Shown in pieces: positions 31,772 to 44,294 of a stretch of DNA of 64,000 nucleotides. Under the pieces are notes generated by a model. That model ran no database searches. It saw only the letters and a list, made by a program, of their open reading frames with translations, and was not told where the DNA came from. Source of the DNA: Nephrocerus scutellatus (taxonomy: Eukaryota; Arthropoda; Insecta; Diptera; Pipunculidae); the NCBI GenBank assembly GCA_947095585.1, contig OX352762.1, positions 12,751,969-12,815,968 on the forward strand, written 5' to 3'. The number at the start of each line of letters is the position of its first letter. Within the stretch, counting starts at the first letter, position 1. A program made the translations under genes and the position numbers.

Positions 31772-34742
31772 TTTTTTTTTTTTTTTTTTTTTTATATATA
31801 GAGACTTATTGCCAAGGGATGATTCCCTGAATGACTTACGTCACGGCAATAAGTTGGGCTAAGCCCTTTATTAAATTCAAAATAAAATAAAAATCGAAAG
31901 AATGTGATTTACAACTTATGAATACTTTAACCATCATCCTTCAAGTAGTTGTTAACGGCTAATTTGAACGCCTGCAGATTATAAGATTCTGGAAACACGT
32001 GTTCGACCAATTGATTCCACATCGAAGAGACTCTCGGAAAAAAGGAGGATTTAAAGTGTTAGGTTCTACATGAAAAAAGTTTTAAGGCAAATCTATGTTG
32101 ATTGCACCTTAAACGAGTGTTTACGTTACTGAGAAAAGGCCCAGGAACTAGAGAACGGGTTTCTAAAGAACATTTACCGTTGTAAAATTTATAGAAAACA
32201 GATAAAGCTCCTACATTTCGTCTGTGCTCCAAAGTATCAAGAGACGAAGTAATGGTTACATCGTTTATCAAACGGATAACTCTATTCTGAACACCATCAA
32301 GATGAACCAAATGCGATCTTGGAGCACCACCCCACACATATGAATTAAATTCTAAAATTGGTCTAACATAAGATTTATATAATCTTAACACTTCAGAGGG
32401 AGTAAAGTAGAAGTTACAACGTCTTATGAAGCCTAAACATTGGCTAGCTCTTTTTGAAATTTCATAAATATGTTCTTTCCAGGAAAGATCACTTGATACT
32501 TGATAATAACAGGAGGAACATAATGTTGAGTTGTCTTCTGAGAAAAAAGGCAAGACTGGAATTTATTTGGGTTAAATTCTACTCTGTTAGAAATGCCCCA
32601 ATCAAGAATGATTTGAATATTAGACAGAATAGTCAAATTCATTAATTCACGCGAACCATTCAAGCGAGAATTGCATTCTTTTTGATTGTCAAACTCAATG
32701 GAGGCCGATAGTGTTGTATCATCAGCAAATGAATGGATATCACAGGTTGTAGAAGACAACAGGTCGTTGATATATATCAAGAAGAGCGTGGGAGACAAGG
32801 ATCCATGTAAATCTGAAGATATACCATTTAATACAACTTTTATTTTACGGTTCCATAAATAATTCTCAATCCATGTAATGAGAGAGGAGTGTAAATTCAG
32901 CGCACGAATCTTATTAACAAGACAATCATGCCATACTCTATCAAAAGCTTTAGCAATATCTAAGGAAACAACGCTTGATTCACCTAGGTTTTCAATGCTT
33001 CGCTCCAAACAATGAGTCATGCACGTCATTAGTTCGCCTGAAGATCGATTTTTACGAAATCCATAGTTCATTAGTCTGAAATTAACGATAGATTCCATTA
33101 CCTTCGATAGAACCGACAACAAAGCAATAGGTCGGTAGTTCGTAGGTGCCGATTTATCACCTTTTTTCGGGACGGGTTGAATATTAGCTATTTTCCAAAT
33201 TGACGGAAAAACACCCGTCTTCATTGAGAGATGAAACAATTTGCTAAGCGGTTTTGCCAAAGTAAGATGACAACTTTTCAATACTAATGGCGGAATACCG
33301 TCGGGGCCAGTGGCTTTATTGGGGTCAAGTTCTTTCAGAATCTTTGAAACAACCCGTTTCCGAAAATAGATTTTAGACATACCTGGGCCTAGATTCGGGA
33401 GAATTGGGGGGCTTTGATTAGTTAAAGGAAGAGTAGACGCCCCAGCGAAATGAGAAGCTAAGAGATTAGCTTTCTCAATATTAGTTCTATAATGAATACC
33501 ATTATGAAATAAAGAAGGAATATACGAAGTATTGTCTGCAAAGTTTCTTTTAACCAATGCAGCAAACGACCAAAAGCTTCGACTGTTTGAATCAGAATCC
33601 AAAATTTTTCGCATGCTATCTCGAATCTTAAGGTCATATATTATTTTGGACCTTTTCAATATAGCGTTTGATCTATTTCTAGCTATTCGATACGTTACAA
33701 GGTTTTCTTCAGAAGTGCAATTAACGTAGTCCAAATGGGCTGCTTTTTTACACGCGACTGCTGACCTGCAATGTTCGTTAAACCATTTATTTTTATGAGT
33801 ATTTTTCTTTGTAAATGAAGAAGGAATGCAATTTTTCATTCCTAGCAAAATGGTTGACGTGATAAGTTGTGATGCTTCATCAGCATTATTGCTGGAAAAA
33901 CAGGTTGACCCATCAAATGAGCTATAAAATTGGTTCAGGAGCTTCCAGTTAGCATTTTTATAGTGCCAGAGTAGCCTTTTACTTGCAGGCTCTATAATGG
34001 CTGGTGTTATTGAAAATTTGGCTACTATCAAAGCATGGTCAGAAAGACCTAATGGAGCAGATACATCAATTGAATATTTATCTGGCATAGTTGTAAGAAA
34101 TAAATCTAAAAGGTGAGGTGATTGACCAGTAGTATCGGGATACCTAGTTGGCTTATCAACGAGTTGGGTGAAAAGATTAACATTTGAAAATAGTTCAGCT
34201 GATTCACCTGATCGATCTCTACCATTCGAATAGGTCAACCATGAATCATTGTGGACATTAAAATCACCCAAGACTACCAATTCTGATGTTGGTGATGATT
34301 GGTAAATCTTGTCTATTGTGTCTGATAAGTAATTAAACTCAATATTAGTGTCATCAGGTGACAAATTAGGACTACGATAAAGGGAACATATAAATATCGA
34401 ATGGTTTGAAATTACAATTTCAATCCATATCGTATTGAACATTGGATTACTGTTTGGAATATTAAAATTAGGTACACTAAAACTGATGTCTTCTCGTATA
34501 AATAAAATAACCCCACGATGAGGAACCAAACAGTCGACACGAGAATACCCCTGACATTAAAAATCATTTGGGGTACCCATATAAGATGCCTGCGTTTCAC
34601 ATAAACTTAGAACCGCAGGTTTATTCGCGTCAAGATGTGCTACGATCGAGTTGAAATTACTTTTAATGCCGCGAATATTTGTGAAATGAATTTCAAAATA
34701 AGAGTTCATTTTACAAATTAAAAATACCGAACCCGTCAAGAT
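31772..34742 (-). pseudogene. near full-length CR1/Kiri-type LINE ORF2 with 3' UTR and poly(A)
   Basis: This is the best-preserved element in the window. On the minus strand ORF2 starts near 34,709 with 'FEIHFTNIRGIKSNFNSI' (APE endonuclease). One TAA near 34,560 interrupts it. The frame then stays open to 32,433: 'VVLGDFNVHNDSW', 'DLFLTT', 'GLSDHALIVAKF', then RT 'DPNKATGPDGIPP', 'NYRPIALLSVLSKVMESIV', 'SLDIAKAFDRVWHD' and 'IHSFADDTTLSAS'. Where the family has its PQG motif the protein jumps from 'NGISSDLH' to 'GSLSPTLFLIYIN', an in-frame loss of roughly ten residues. A frameshifting deletion near 32,540 precedes the C-terminal frame ('SSDLSWKEHIYEISKRAS', 'LDGVQNRVIRLIND', 'SLDTLEHRRNVGALS'). 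3' sequence includes 'aataaagggctt' on the minus strand and a 22-base poly(A), seen as T's at 31,772-31,793. Confidence 0.92.
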
Positions 34743-34950
34743 GATGAAAATATACGTAAAATAAGATAATAATAAAATAAAATATCAAAAAATATTATAA
34801 ATAACAATAATAAGAAGAATTTCTACGAACCAACCACTCAACAGTGAAAACGTTACTTATTCGTTTGTAGTACCAGGCCTAACAAACGAAAAAGGCACGC
34901 ACAGCTACTGAGACAGAAAGTCAATAAAAATTCTACTTTTAAAAAACTAC

Positions 34951-35340
34951 TCAAATAAAATAAAAACTTGAATAACAATACTTTTTAACGTAACTGCTTT
35001 TTTGTGTCTGATTCTTTGGTAACGTTACGATATGATGTCTTTGTTTTGATGGTATTGCTATCAGCAGTATCCACGCTTGATGAACAATATTGGAAAACGC
35101 CTGTAACCGCTTTTCGAGTTCAGCAATTTTTGTCGTTAGGATTTTATTTGACTTCTTTTGTTGATTCAGTGTGATGATCTTGTCGTTTAGATTATCCAAC
35201 AGCACCAGACTCTTCGATTATAAATTGGCGTTTGTTTCCGCTTTGGTAAATCTACTCCACTTTTGTTGATATTCTTGTTTTTCAAATTACCAATTTGTTC
35301 TTTTTAAGATCTTGCTTTCTTTATCGATCTTGACCAATAA
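34951..35340 (-). pseudogene. probable ORF1 remnant of the CR1-type LINE
   Basis: The minus-strand frame contains 'LLDNLNDKIITLNQQKKSNK', then 'ILTTKIAELEKRLQAFSNIV', with leucine/isoleucine spacing typical of a coiled coil. The preceding broken frame ('KIDKESKILKR', 'KWSRFTKAETNANL') is also charged and helical in character. Coiled coils are common in LINE ORF1 proteins, and the position just upstream of ORF2 on the same strand fits. No catalytic or zinc-knuckle motif is visible, so the assignment rests on context. Confidence 0.5.
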
Positions 35341-35599
35341 ATTTAACACTTTTAGATATGAAAAATTAATCTTAAAATATTTTAACACAATAATAAATAC
35401 TGTATGGTATTAAACACAATTTAAAATAATGAAAAAAGTTAATTTTAATTAAAATGAAAATATGAAAAAATATTTTCAATTATTTGAAATAAAATTTATT
35501 TTAGTTTTTTGAATATGTTTTTTTTGCTTGCGTTTGACTGGAAATTCAAATAAAAAATAAAAAAAATAAAAAAATAAAATAAATAATAAATTCAATTTA
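35341..35599. other. AT-rich spacer
   Basis: Long A/T runs. Nothing recognised. Confidence 0.5.
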
Positions 35600-35695
35600 A
35601 TGAAATCGGACTTTGGGAAGTGGGTTAAAAGTTTATCACAAGATTCCACGGCAAACAAACAAACACACGGGCACACGAAGTTAATACATAAATTT
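35600..35695 (+). repeat. tail of the 120-bp repeat family
   Basis: Contains 'aatcggac', 'gaagtgggttaaaagttt', 'cacaagattccacggcaaac' and 'cacgaagttaata', matching the tails at 0.9, 56.6 and 58.3 kb on the same strand. No 120-bp monomer precedes it. Confidence 0.7.
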
Positions 35696-35940
35696 AAAAA
35701 GAACTTAATGATAAGACTAGATATGGTACAACCATTGATGCGATGTTTTCACGATTAACGTTACTCATGTAACTTCCGACGTTTACGTATCGTATTTTAG
35801 TTACCACAAACCTATTGTCACAGTATTTAATAATGACGTTACTACCCACGAACTTATTAACCACCAAAATTGAGTCAAGGACTTGCTGAAGAATTTGCAG
35901 ACATTTAACTCGATGGCGACCGCACGACAAAAGCCACTCT

Positions 35941-36230
35941 CTAATAATAATAATAATATTCGGCAAGACCATTGCATTCCAAAGGCTAGCTTCTCGCAAC
36001 CATTCGTGTTGAGCATGTAAATTTTTGCACACAAATGGAAGGGACCTACAATTTAAGGCCGGATCCGAACGGCGCATTGAGAAGCTTTCTGTGACAAGTT
36101 ATTACTCTCGGAACGTTGGTCACCCATTCGCGAGAGGTGGGACACCGTGAAAAATACTTTTGGTGTTACTAGGATTCGAACCCCCTGATCAGTTGCCATG
36201 CTCATTTCCACTGAGCCACGGCGCCCACAA
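35941..36230 (-). mobile_element. tRNA-derived SINE, copy 3
   Basis: The minus-strand head near 36,228 reads 'GGCGCCGTGGCTCAGTGG', with B box 'GGGGTTCGAATCC', the common body ('CTCTCGCGAATGGGTG', 'GGATCCGGCC') and an (ATT)n tail at about 35,942-35,957. It is the least altered copy next to copy 1. A weak direct repeat ('acaaaagccact' versus 'acaaaaagtact') flanks it. Confidence 0.87.
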
Positions 36231-37049
36231 AAAGTACTAAAAGTATTATAAGAGATGCTTTTATGTACCCCCTTTTGCGTATTGTATATATTCCAAGAAT
36301 ATCGTCCTTTAGGAGTAAACTCCAGACGCGCGTCGGAGCTGACACGCACCTTTTTTTTATTTTGTTTTCCCTATAACTACTATAAATAGAAATAATTAAA
36401 TGAAAATTCAATTTTAAAAGTGAAATTAAAAAATAATAAATATAAGCAGTGCTCTGCTGATGCATGTCATTTTTTATTCCGAGTCATTTCAATTTATTTT
36501 TAATGTAATTAACATGTGGAATTTTATAATATATATTTATTATTAAAAAAAAGTAAAAGAAATCAATTAAATTTCGAATAGCAATTGTTTCGGGTATCAT
36601 TCTCGCTTGTTAACCATATCACTATTATTGTTGGGCAAGACGTCCACATGGTCTAGAGCATTTTACGTGTGTGAGAACAACACACACACACATGCGGTTA
36701 ATATCCTTACATTATTATTTGTTCACTTAATATGTGTTTTTAATCATTTCTGTGTTTAACACCCATTCACCCAAACGCACAACATCTGTGCGCTTGGGAT
36801 ATGTAAATGTTCTTTGTTTGCCGGCAGTTTATTGCAGGATAATTTAAATTTCAATTTAAATCATAGTCCTTTGACATTTCGTCGGCTTGGTTTGTTTTAA
36901 TTAAATCAGGTGTACATTATCGCTTGCATTTGTTGGATAAAATATTTATCGATGAATTTCGCAAATTAAAATTAAAATCAATGACATTGTCCATCCAGCA
37001 GGGACCATGTTGAATTATTTTGAAAAATAGAAATTGTTAAGTAAAACAT
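36231..37049. other. AT-rich stretch, one (CA)n microsatellite
   Basis: A short CA/AC repeat lies near 36,680-36,695. No coding potential or recognised element is seen. Confidence 0.5.
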
Positions 37050-37059
37050 TTGTTGTCTG

Positions 37060-39105
37060 CTGCAAGCAATAATTCCGTCGTTGCGAGTACAAGATTTGCG
37101 CGTAAAAATATCCACAAAGCCACTTGGGTGATGTTAATAGACCTTCGCAATACGAACCTGGTACCCTCATCGTACCGATGTGCCAACTTCGACTCAGACC
37201 ACTATCTTGTTGGTATGGTGCTCCGAGCGCGGATTGCATCATCACAAAAGACTGCATCCGCGAATCAGATTCGAGTCAAGACGGCTGCACTCCGCAACGA
37301 AGAGGCCTGAAACAACTACAGTCAAGCGATAGGTCTCGCCCTCACCCTAAATGGAGAGTAAGTCCTGGGTCTGAGATGTCGGGTGTATTAGAGAAAAATA
37401 TTGTCATTAGTACTGCTGACTCTATCTTAGCCAGTAGTCGTAGAGATCGAAACGACTGGTTCCATGACGAATGTAAGCTATCGACTGAACGTAAAAATGT
37501 TTCGCACCGAGCAATGCAACAATCTCATAGAACGCGGGCATGCGAAGATGAATATAAAGAGCTCAGAAAATATGAAAAAAACAGATCACCGGCGAATGAA
37601 AGCAGCCTGGAAGAAGAATATCGTCTGTGAACTAAAAAAATACATAGAGCGAGGACCGCAACAGGCGCGGACGTTCTACCAAAAAGTCCGTGTTGCACAT
37701 ACTGCAAAGACAAAGAGGGTTATCTGATCGTCGATCTCAAAGGCATCTTCTAGCGATGGGAAGAGCACTCTCATGAGTTGCTAAATGGTTAGCTAACTAA
37801 GGAACTGGAGGGTCCAAAAATGAGCGAAGACCATACTGTGCTGACGCCACCAAGCATAGACGAAGTTATCAGAGTTATCAGAGCTTCAAAATAATAAGGC
37901 CCCGGGATCAGATGAGATCACAGCGGAGCTGATTAAAATAGGAAGCCCCACAATACAGCAAGCAATTTATGAAGTAATATTGCAAGCATGGGAGGAAGAA
38001 GCGATGCCAGAAGACTAGCCAAGAGGCATTCTGTACCCCATACATAAGAATGGAGATATAACAACTTGCGGCAATTATCATGGTATACCATTTTTGAGTA
38101 CCGCGTATAAGACTTTCTCGTCATCATTGGTCCATACATGTGTGCCTCATTCCAGGCAAGTCAACAACTGATCAGATTTACACCCTTAGGCAGATAATTG
38201 AAAAATGTTTAGATGCCATCAGATGAAATTTAAGAAGCCATGAGAGAATTCGGCATAACAAAAGAACTGGCACGACTACGTAGGTTGACCAAGACCAATA
38301 TTATAAGCCAATTAAAAATATCCGAATCACTATCAAGCCCATTCAGCATCTATAACGGGCTCCGACAAGGGATGGACTGGCCTGCGTCCTCTTCAAACTG
38401 GTGTTGGAGAAACTGATCCAAGACTCTGGCGTAAAGGCGAGTGGAGCAATCCTCTATAAGTCCATTCAGATACTGGCCCACGCAGACGATATTGACATCG
38501 TTGGTAGAAACTCAAGAGCTGTAAAGGAAGCTTTCATTCAGATCGAGTGGGCGACATGAAATCTGGGGCTGCACATAAATGAAAGCAAATCCAGAAAATC
38601 TTTAAATCCCGACTCTTAACCATATCATCCAAGCTGCTGATATATGTATAAGACAATGGTCATACCAGTACTAACATATGGATCCGAGACTTGGGTGCTT
38701 AGAAAAAAGCATTCTGATCTCTTAGCCGCGTTCGAGAGAAAAATCTTACCGAGAATCGTTGGCCCCATATGTGAGGAAGGACGATACCGAAGACTCTATA
38801 TTGATGAGATCTACGAGCGTTACCGCGATGTCGACATCGCGAAGCGAATTAAGCTCGGCATTCTCCGGTGGGCTGGATACCTAGCTCGCATGACCGAAGG
38901 GGATCCTGCTCAGAAAGTCATTTGTAGTAGGGTTTATGGAACACGAAAGCGAGGCTGGCCAAGGCTACGCTGGAAGGATGGCATAGAACGGGATGCTCAG
39001 AATTTAGGGATACAAAACTGGTTGACATCGGATAAAAATCGGAACCTGTGGAGAGACTTTTTGCGGGAGTTCAGGACCGGACCACGATTGTAGAGCCAAA
39101 TATGA
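37060..39105 (+). pseudogene. LINE ORF2 of the 'GLRQGDGL' group, heavily frameshifted
   Basis: The endonuclease end reads 'STRFARKNIHKATWV' and 'CANFDSDHYLVGMVLRARI' (catalytic SDH) at 37,080-37,220. The linker contains 'NDWFHDECKLSTERKNVSHR' near 37,450-37,510. RT pieces include 'NKAPGSDEITAELIKIGSP' near 37,890, 'GILYPIHKNGDITTCGNYHG' near 38,030, 'NGLRQGMDW'-like remnants near 38,355 and 'AHADDIDIVGRN' near 38,480, where YADD has become HADD. The C-terminal frame 38,644-39,093 is open: 'YKTMVIPVLTYGSETWVLRK', 'GTRKRGWPRLRWKDGIERD', 'FREFRTGPRL'. The 3' end is 'tgtagagccaaatatgatg', then a TGTTGATG tract that touches SINE copy 4. Confidence 0.85.
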
Positions 39106-39321
39106 TGTTGATGTTGTATATTTTGCACACATATGGAGGGGACCTACAATTTAATGCCGGATCGGAACGTGGAATTGAGATGCTTTCCGTGACAAGTTAT
39201 TATTCTCGGACGTTTGTTAAACTTTCGCGAGAGGTGGGAATAATTTTGATGTTATTGGGGTTCGAACCGCGAACCTCCTGCTCAGAAGCCATGCTTTAAT
39301 CCACTGAGATACGGCGCCCAC
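39106..39321 (-). mobile_element. tRNA-derived SINE, copy 4, lacking its tail end
   Basis: The head near 39,319 ('GGCGCCGTATCTCAGTGG', B box 'GCGGTTCGAACCCC') and body match the other copies. The last 70-80 bases and the (ATT)n tail are missing. The break coincides with the 3' end of the LINE at 37-39.1 kb. Confidence 0.83.
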
Positions 39322-41039
39322 ATTTATTTATTAAATGCGACAAATTGGAGACTGGATATAATGTTTTTCTGACGCCTGCAGAACTAGATAATATTTTAAT
39401 TTTTACACCTAACAAAGAAGTATGAATTTATTTAGAAAATAGTCAATTATTAATATGGCTACAAAAGAGAAAAGCAATAACAAAATATACATAGTATGTG
39501 AGATACCAAGACTTAATAAGGAAAAATAATTAATGGAAAATTACTTAACTTTTTAACTTAATATAAAAAAGACTTAATAATGAGTAATAGCTTCATTAAT
39601 TAAAATAACTCTATGATATAATATAATTACTGTTTTAACTGTTGAAATAGAAATCATCTTCGTCCTTGTATTTGAATTGGTTTTGCAGGGGGGTTTGCCT
39701 CTGGCTGGTCACAATTTTATAAATACTTCTAACGCAAATTACGCTTCTAATAAAGAACCAGATTATTGTTAAACTTCATTAAATCCCCCTAAATGAAAAG
39801 GGATCATAAATTAATTTCATATTCATTTCAGATTATTAAATCAAATGTTTCGACAAGACATGACTCTACTACCCTGAGGGCAAGGTGAGAATCTGTTGCT
39901 GAAATGTAATAAGGCTTAGCCGCACAGGTGACAAGCTCGTTAATGGTCGGCGTGTAAATTAATACACATTTCAGGAAATTAATGGCACCTTTGCAGAACT
40001 GCACGGTACAACATCAGCGTAACTATGTGACTTAAGTGGCAAGGGAAAACGTGGCTTACCATTTTAATGGCTTTTTTCTTGGCAGAATACGTTAACAGTC
40101 TCTGTGTTTATGTTGTTCCTTAAAGAGACTTTGTTGTGCGCGCACCGCAGCAATCAAAGTGTAATATACCAACGTAAAAATTTGTTAAGCCAATGGAATT
40201 TTGCAGATTTACGAGGAGAAGCAGGACATTTTGCCGTAGTTAGGATCAATTTAATACATTGCATAAATAAGATTTACTTTTACGGAATTAAATGCTATAG
40301 CACTCTGAAAAGCGTTAAATCTGAAATGGACGCAAGAAAGAGCTTATTATTGGGTGGCACGGTCACAAGAGGTAAAATTCAACTTACTCAGTGATACTTA
40401 TATATAGAATATTATCAACGTAAGGTGCACTTAAGACGATTCATTGACATTGAAAAATTAATGACACCGATTTAGTTAAGTACTGCATTTTACCCTCTGC
40501 GAAATTCCAATTCCAACGCTAACTCACATTGACTTGATGGCTTGATTGACATAGCTTCTTGCTACTAGATAGCGCATTCGCGCCATCATCCTTTATCCAG
40601 CCAGTTCCTAAAAAGGCGAACCGTCATCTCTTTCCTCGTACCGATCCATAGCGCTAACATTCGTACCTTAAAACGCCAGGAAAACACCGACTAATTGAAA
40701 ACTTATGCAATACTTTGAATGTTGGGAAATCCTTATTCGTAAATTCGTGTGTTCAGTCACTTGGTATGTTAGCTATATGGTGTCAAATCCTTCAACCGAT
40801 CACGTTTAAAATTTGCGTATAGGATCTATGCCATAGCGAGTAGGTTTCCGTCAAATTTTGGAAGTTACCCGACTACTGCGTCTAGGATTAATTGTTTTTA
40901 CCGTAAACAATCACACACAAGATCACATATTTTTTTACAGATCTTATGTTTTTACGAATTTTTCAGAATTCTTATATAGAAGCTTCCTGAAATTTTGCAC
41001 ACTTATTTTGTAAATAAATAAAAAAAAACGCTCCATATT
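39322..41039. other. AT-rich stretch with a conserved flank at its right end
   Basis: Nothing is recognised to about 40,780. At 40,785-40,830 'tcaaccgatcacgtttaaa' and 'tttgcgtataggatcta' resemble 58,400-58,450, and both lie just outside an AAAAGACC-type array. They may therefore be part of the same element as the array. Confidence 0.4.
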
Positions 41040-41446
41040 ACCCCCCAAATGACCCTCAAAAGACTTCCAGAAGATCACCAGAAGACCCTAAAAGACCCTT
41101 AAAAGACAAACAAAAAAATCATAAAAGAATCTTTAAAAACCCCTAAGCACCCACTAAAAAACATTCAAAAGATCCTCAAAAACTTCCCAAGAGACCCCTA
41201 AAAGACCCTCGAAAGGCCCACAAAGGACCCTCACCAGACTCCCCAAGAGACTCTCAAAATATAGACAAAAGGCTCCTAAAAGACAAAAGACTCCTAAAAG
41301 ACCCCCAAAAGACCATCAAAAGGCCCACAAAGGACCATCACCAGACACCAAAAAAAGACCCTTAAAATACCTCCAAAAGGCCCTTAAAAGACCCCTTGAA
41401 GACCCCCAAACGACCAACAAAAGACCCTCAAAAGACCCCCAAAAGA
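41040..41446 (+). repeat. 11-bp minisatellite array, CAAAAGACCCC type
   Basis: Degenerate units such as 'caaaagaccct', 'caaaagacccc' and 'caaaggaccat' follow one another every 11 bases over about 400 bases. A LINE fragment begins immediately after it at 41,447. Confidence 0.85.
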
Positions 41447-41492
41447 TGTCAATATCGTCTACGTAAGCCAGTATCTGATTGAACTTATAAAG
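41447..41492 (-). pseudogene. tiny LINE RT fragment, 'GLRQGDGL' group
   Basis: About 45 bases ('gatgtcaatatcgtctacg', 'taagccagtatctgattgaa') are nearly identical to the YADD region of the copy at 47.5 kb. They correspond to 'IQILAYADDIDI' on the minus strand. It is wedged between the minisatellite and Tc1. Confidence 0.7.
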
Positions 41493-42291
41493 GATTGTTC
41501 TTCATACAACATCGAACAAATCGCTCTCCTGATCTTCTGTACACTCTACCTCGCCAATCGTTGCCATTTAACAACATCCTGCCCTCGTCAGAGAACAGAA
41601 CTGTTCTCCATTGTCCTTCTGTCCAATCCAAATGCTCTTGAGGGACCTGAAGTTGGCGTCTTCGGTGGGCTTAGGTCAATTTCAGCCCGTTTGCGGGTCT
41701 GTATGCAGTCAGATCACCTTCTTGAAGACGTCTTCTAACTGTCCACCGAGTGACTTCGACTTCACGAACTTCTTGGATCCGCTGTCCCAGCTGAACCGAA
41801 TTTAAATGACGATTTCGCAACGATTATCGTGCTGTGTTGTGGCACGAGGTCAGCCAGATCCTTGTCGCCAGTTTCTTGATATATCTGTCACACTCGAAGA
41901 ACGGAGAGTCGGTTCAAATCTATTTGTCGAGCTACTTCACTTTGCTCTGCTCTGTCTCACATCAATTAGTGCAACCGCTTGAGCGGCTACCTCTGGCGTG
42001 GTATTCTATTTCTTGTTCCGTATGAAGACGTAATTGATAGAAGATCGTTCAGGCTAAGCTTTTAATATGCGAATGCTGACAATTTCGAACGAGCAATTTA
42101 GGGGTATGCTATTGTATTGTTGTTATTTTACAAAACAAAAATCAGAAGTGCAGAAATGATACCACTGGATAATGGTTGAAATAGACATTGAATCTGCATT
42201 CAAGAAAATTAAACAAACATTGGATTTTTTGATTTTTTTTTAACTTTTATCGAAAGTTCATCAATGTGCGAATATTTTGCACTTAAGTGTA
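41493..42291 (-). pseudogene. Tc1-type transposon copy A: 5' end and N-terminal transposase
   Basis: The minus strand carries the terminal inverted repeat (from 42,291; 'tgtgcgaatattttgcact' on the plus strand), a long subterminal region, then transposase pieces: 'REVEVTRWTVRRRLQEGDLT', 'AYRPANGLKLT', 'WTEGQWRTVLFSDEGRMLLN' and 'RGRVYRRSGERFVRCCMKN'. This covers the second DNA-binding helix region and the first catalytic aspartate (FSDE). The C-terminal catalytic half is missing. Many frameshifts lie near 41,800-42,000. Confidence 0.8.
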
Positions 42292-42429
42292 TATATTTAC
42301 TAATTCTTTACTTGTTAGTTCCCAGCGTATGATATATCATACGTTTAAAAAAAAAACATAAAGTAAATAATTTTTTCATTTTTTTTTCTGCCAAAACATA
42401 AATTTGAAAACAAATTCAAAAAATAAATT

Positions 42430-42785
42430 TCTTGGGCAGTCGTAGGGCTTGGGCTAAAATCACCCTGATCCTGAGTAGCGTTCGAGAGGATAGTATCACG
42501 GAGATGATGGACAATTTCGGAAAACCAACAATGACAATATCTATGACTGTTACAAGGTGAAGTCAATATAGCTCTGTAGACCCCGGTGGGGAAAGACACC
42601 TAATTTGCAGGAGCGATGAAGCTCCGGGTCGGATAGATCTTTACGTCATGATTTATGGAAAACGACAGCGTATCATGTCAAGGATCCACTGGAAGGATAG
42701 CGCTGACCAGGTTGCTCAATTTATACGGATGCTTAAAATCTGATGAATGACAAAGAAATAAACCCTAACTTGGCTACGATTTGTT
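42430..42785 (+). pseudogene. short degenerate LINE C-terminal fragment ('GLRQGDGL' group)
   Basis: 42,655-42,780 aligns with the C-terminal end at 38.93-39.05 kb: 'YGKRQRIMSRIHWKDSADQV', then 'TLTW'. The upstream part to 42,430 is unidentified. No frame remains. Confidence 0.5.
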
Positions 42786-43989
42786 GTATTAAGAAGATAC
42801 ATTTTGGAGCATAGTGCTATGTGGTTTGATACGAGTTCTCTCCAAGTTCAAGTTTCCTTCTTATTGTACCTTTGCCTTATTCACTACAATTCTCTGGCAA
42901 AGCAAACAACTTTTACAAACAGCTTTCTGAATCAAAGCTTGAAGGAAGTAAACGAATTTCCAGATTCTGTGGTAGTAGTTCTCCGTGTCTGCGATCAACC
43001 CAATCATCCAAGTTGCTCATCTAATTGGTGACGTCCCTTTAAATGTTGGTCGAACAACAAGTCGTATAATTTCTTTCTTGCAATTTTCTCGTACATTTTT
43101 CAGTATGAAATCCTAGCCTTTTTCTGAAACAGAGGAAGTAGAAGGAAAGAAATAAAATCATATTTGTAAGGTCAAAGAAAATTCTAAGGAAACTGCATGG
43201 CTCTATTAAAAGGCATATCATTTTCAATCTCTATCCCATAAAAAGCACATAACTTGTACTCACTCTTTTCCTACAATACGACGGTTGAATTTCCAGTAGA
43301 AGAAAATTTAATTTTGCATTCTTTGCTAACTTTAAGGAATAATATTCTACAACAACTCGTACACGCATAGTCGCAAATTTTAATCAAAACCTTTGTTGAT
43401 TTTTCAAAGATATTCCACAGATTATGTATTATGTATGCAAATATTTTCTTATTTGCGCATCACATTATTTCCTGTGAAGCTTTCCTGACGACCTTTGACA
43501 TTCAATATTGATAGACTTTGTAATGAAGAATCTTAAAGAATAATATGACGATAACAGCGACAAGGAACATAAACTCAAAAAAAAGGGTTTTCCCTGAGGA
43601 AATTTGCTTGAATCTATTTTTATACATGGGTAGTATATATTTTTATAAATTCTACGTTTTTTAAGGCTTATATAATATTCTTACTATTGTTTATATTTGT
43701 ACATGTGCTATCAGTAAATAGCTGTTGTCGTCTTTACAAAAAAGGGAGCTGGCTACATGTCGAATTTGTATTCCATTTGTATTTGCATTCAAGTTCATGT
43801 TTAACTAACCCTTATATATATTAGGTTTAAATCACTTTTGACACTCGAACTCTTCAATTCTTTTTTAAAAGGTTTTATTTGAATTTTCATTGAGTTATTG
43901 ATTATAAAACGAATACATATTTTTCGTGCTCATCGTTTAACAGTCGTATTTCTGGAACTAAAAAAAAACTTAAAGCCTGTCATCATCAT
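42786..43989. other. AT-rich stretch without recognised features
   Basis: Only short open frames lacking known domains are present. I see nothing to annotate. Confidence 0.5.
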
Positions 43990-44290
43990 CGTGATCATTT
44001 TTTGCTTTACAACTCCAGTCTCTACCTCCCCCTTTCTCGCCTCTTTCGCCTATCCCTTTCACAGGGAGAACTTCTTCAAATTTGGAGAACCTCTTTCATA
44101 ACCCCAATACACAAAAAAGGATCAAAGAATGATGTAACTAAATTTCGTCCCATTGCTAAGCTTTTTCATATACCCAAATTCTTCGAAAGTATTTTATACG
44201 AAACCCTAAGCTTCCATTGTAAGTCTCTTATCTCTCGGAGCCAACACGGCTTTCTTAAAGGTAGATCAACCTAACTTCGTTGAATTCGTG
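43990..44290 (+). pseudogene. Jockey-type LINE RT fragment
   Basis: Frame reads 'LSQGELLQIWRTSFITPIHK', 'KGSKNDVTKFRPIAKLFHIP', 'KFFESILYE', 'LISRSQHGFLKGRST', then after a shift 'TSLNSCLNID'. These are the conserved pre-catalytic RT blocks of Jockey-type elements. Motif A and YADD are absent. Confidence 0.78.
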
Positions 44291-44294
44291 TCTT

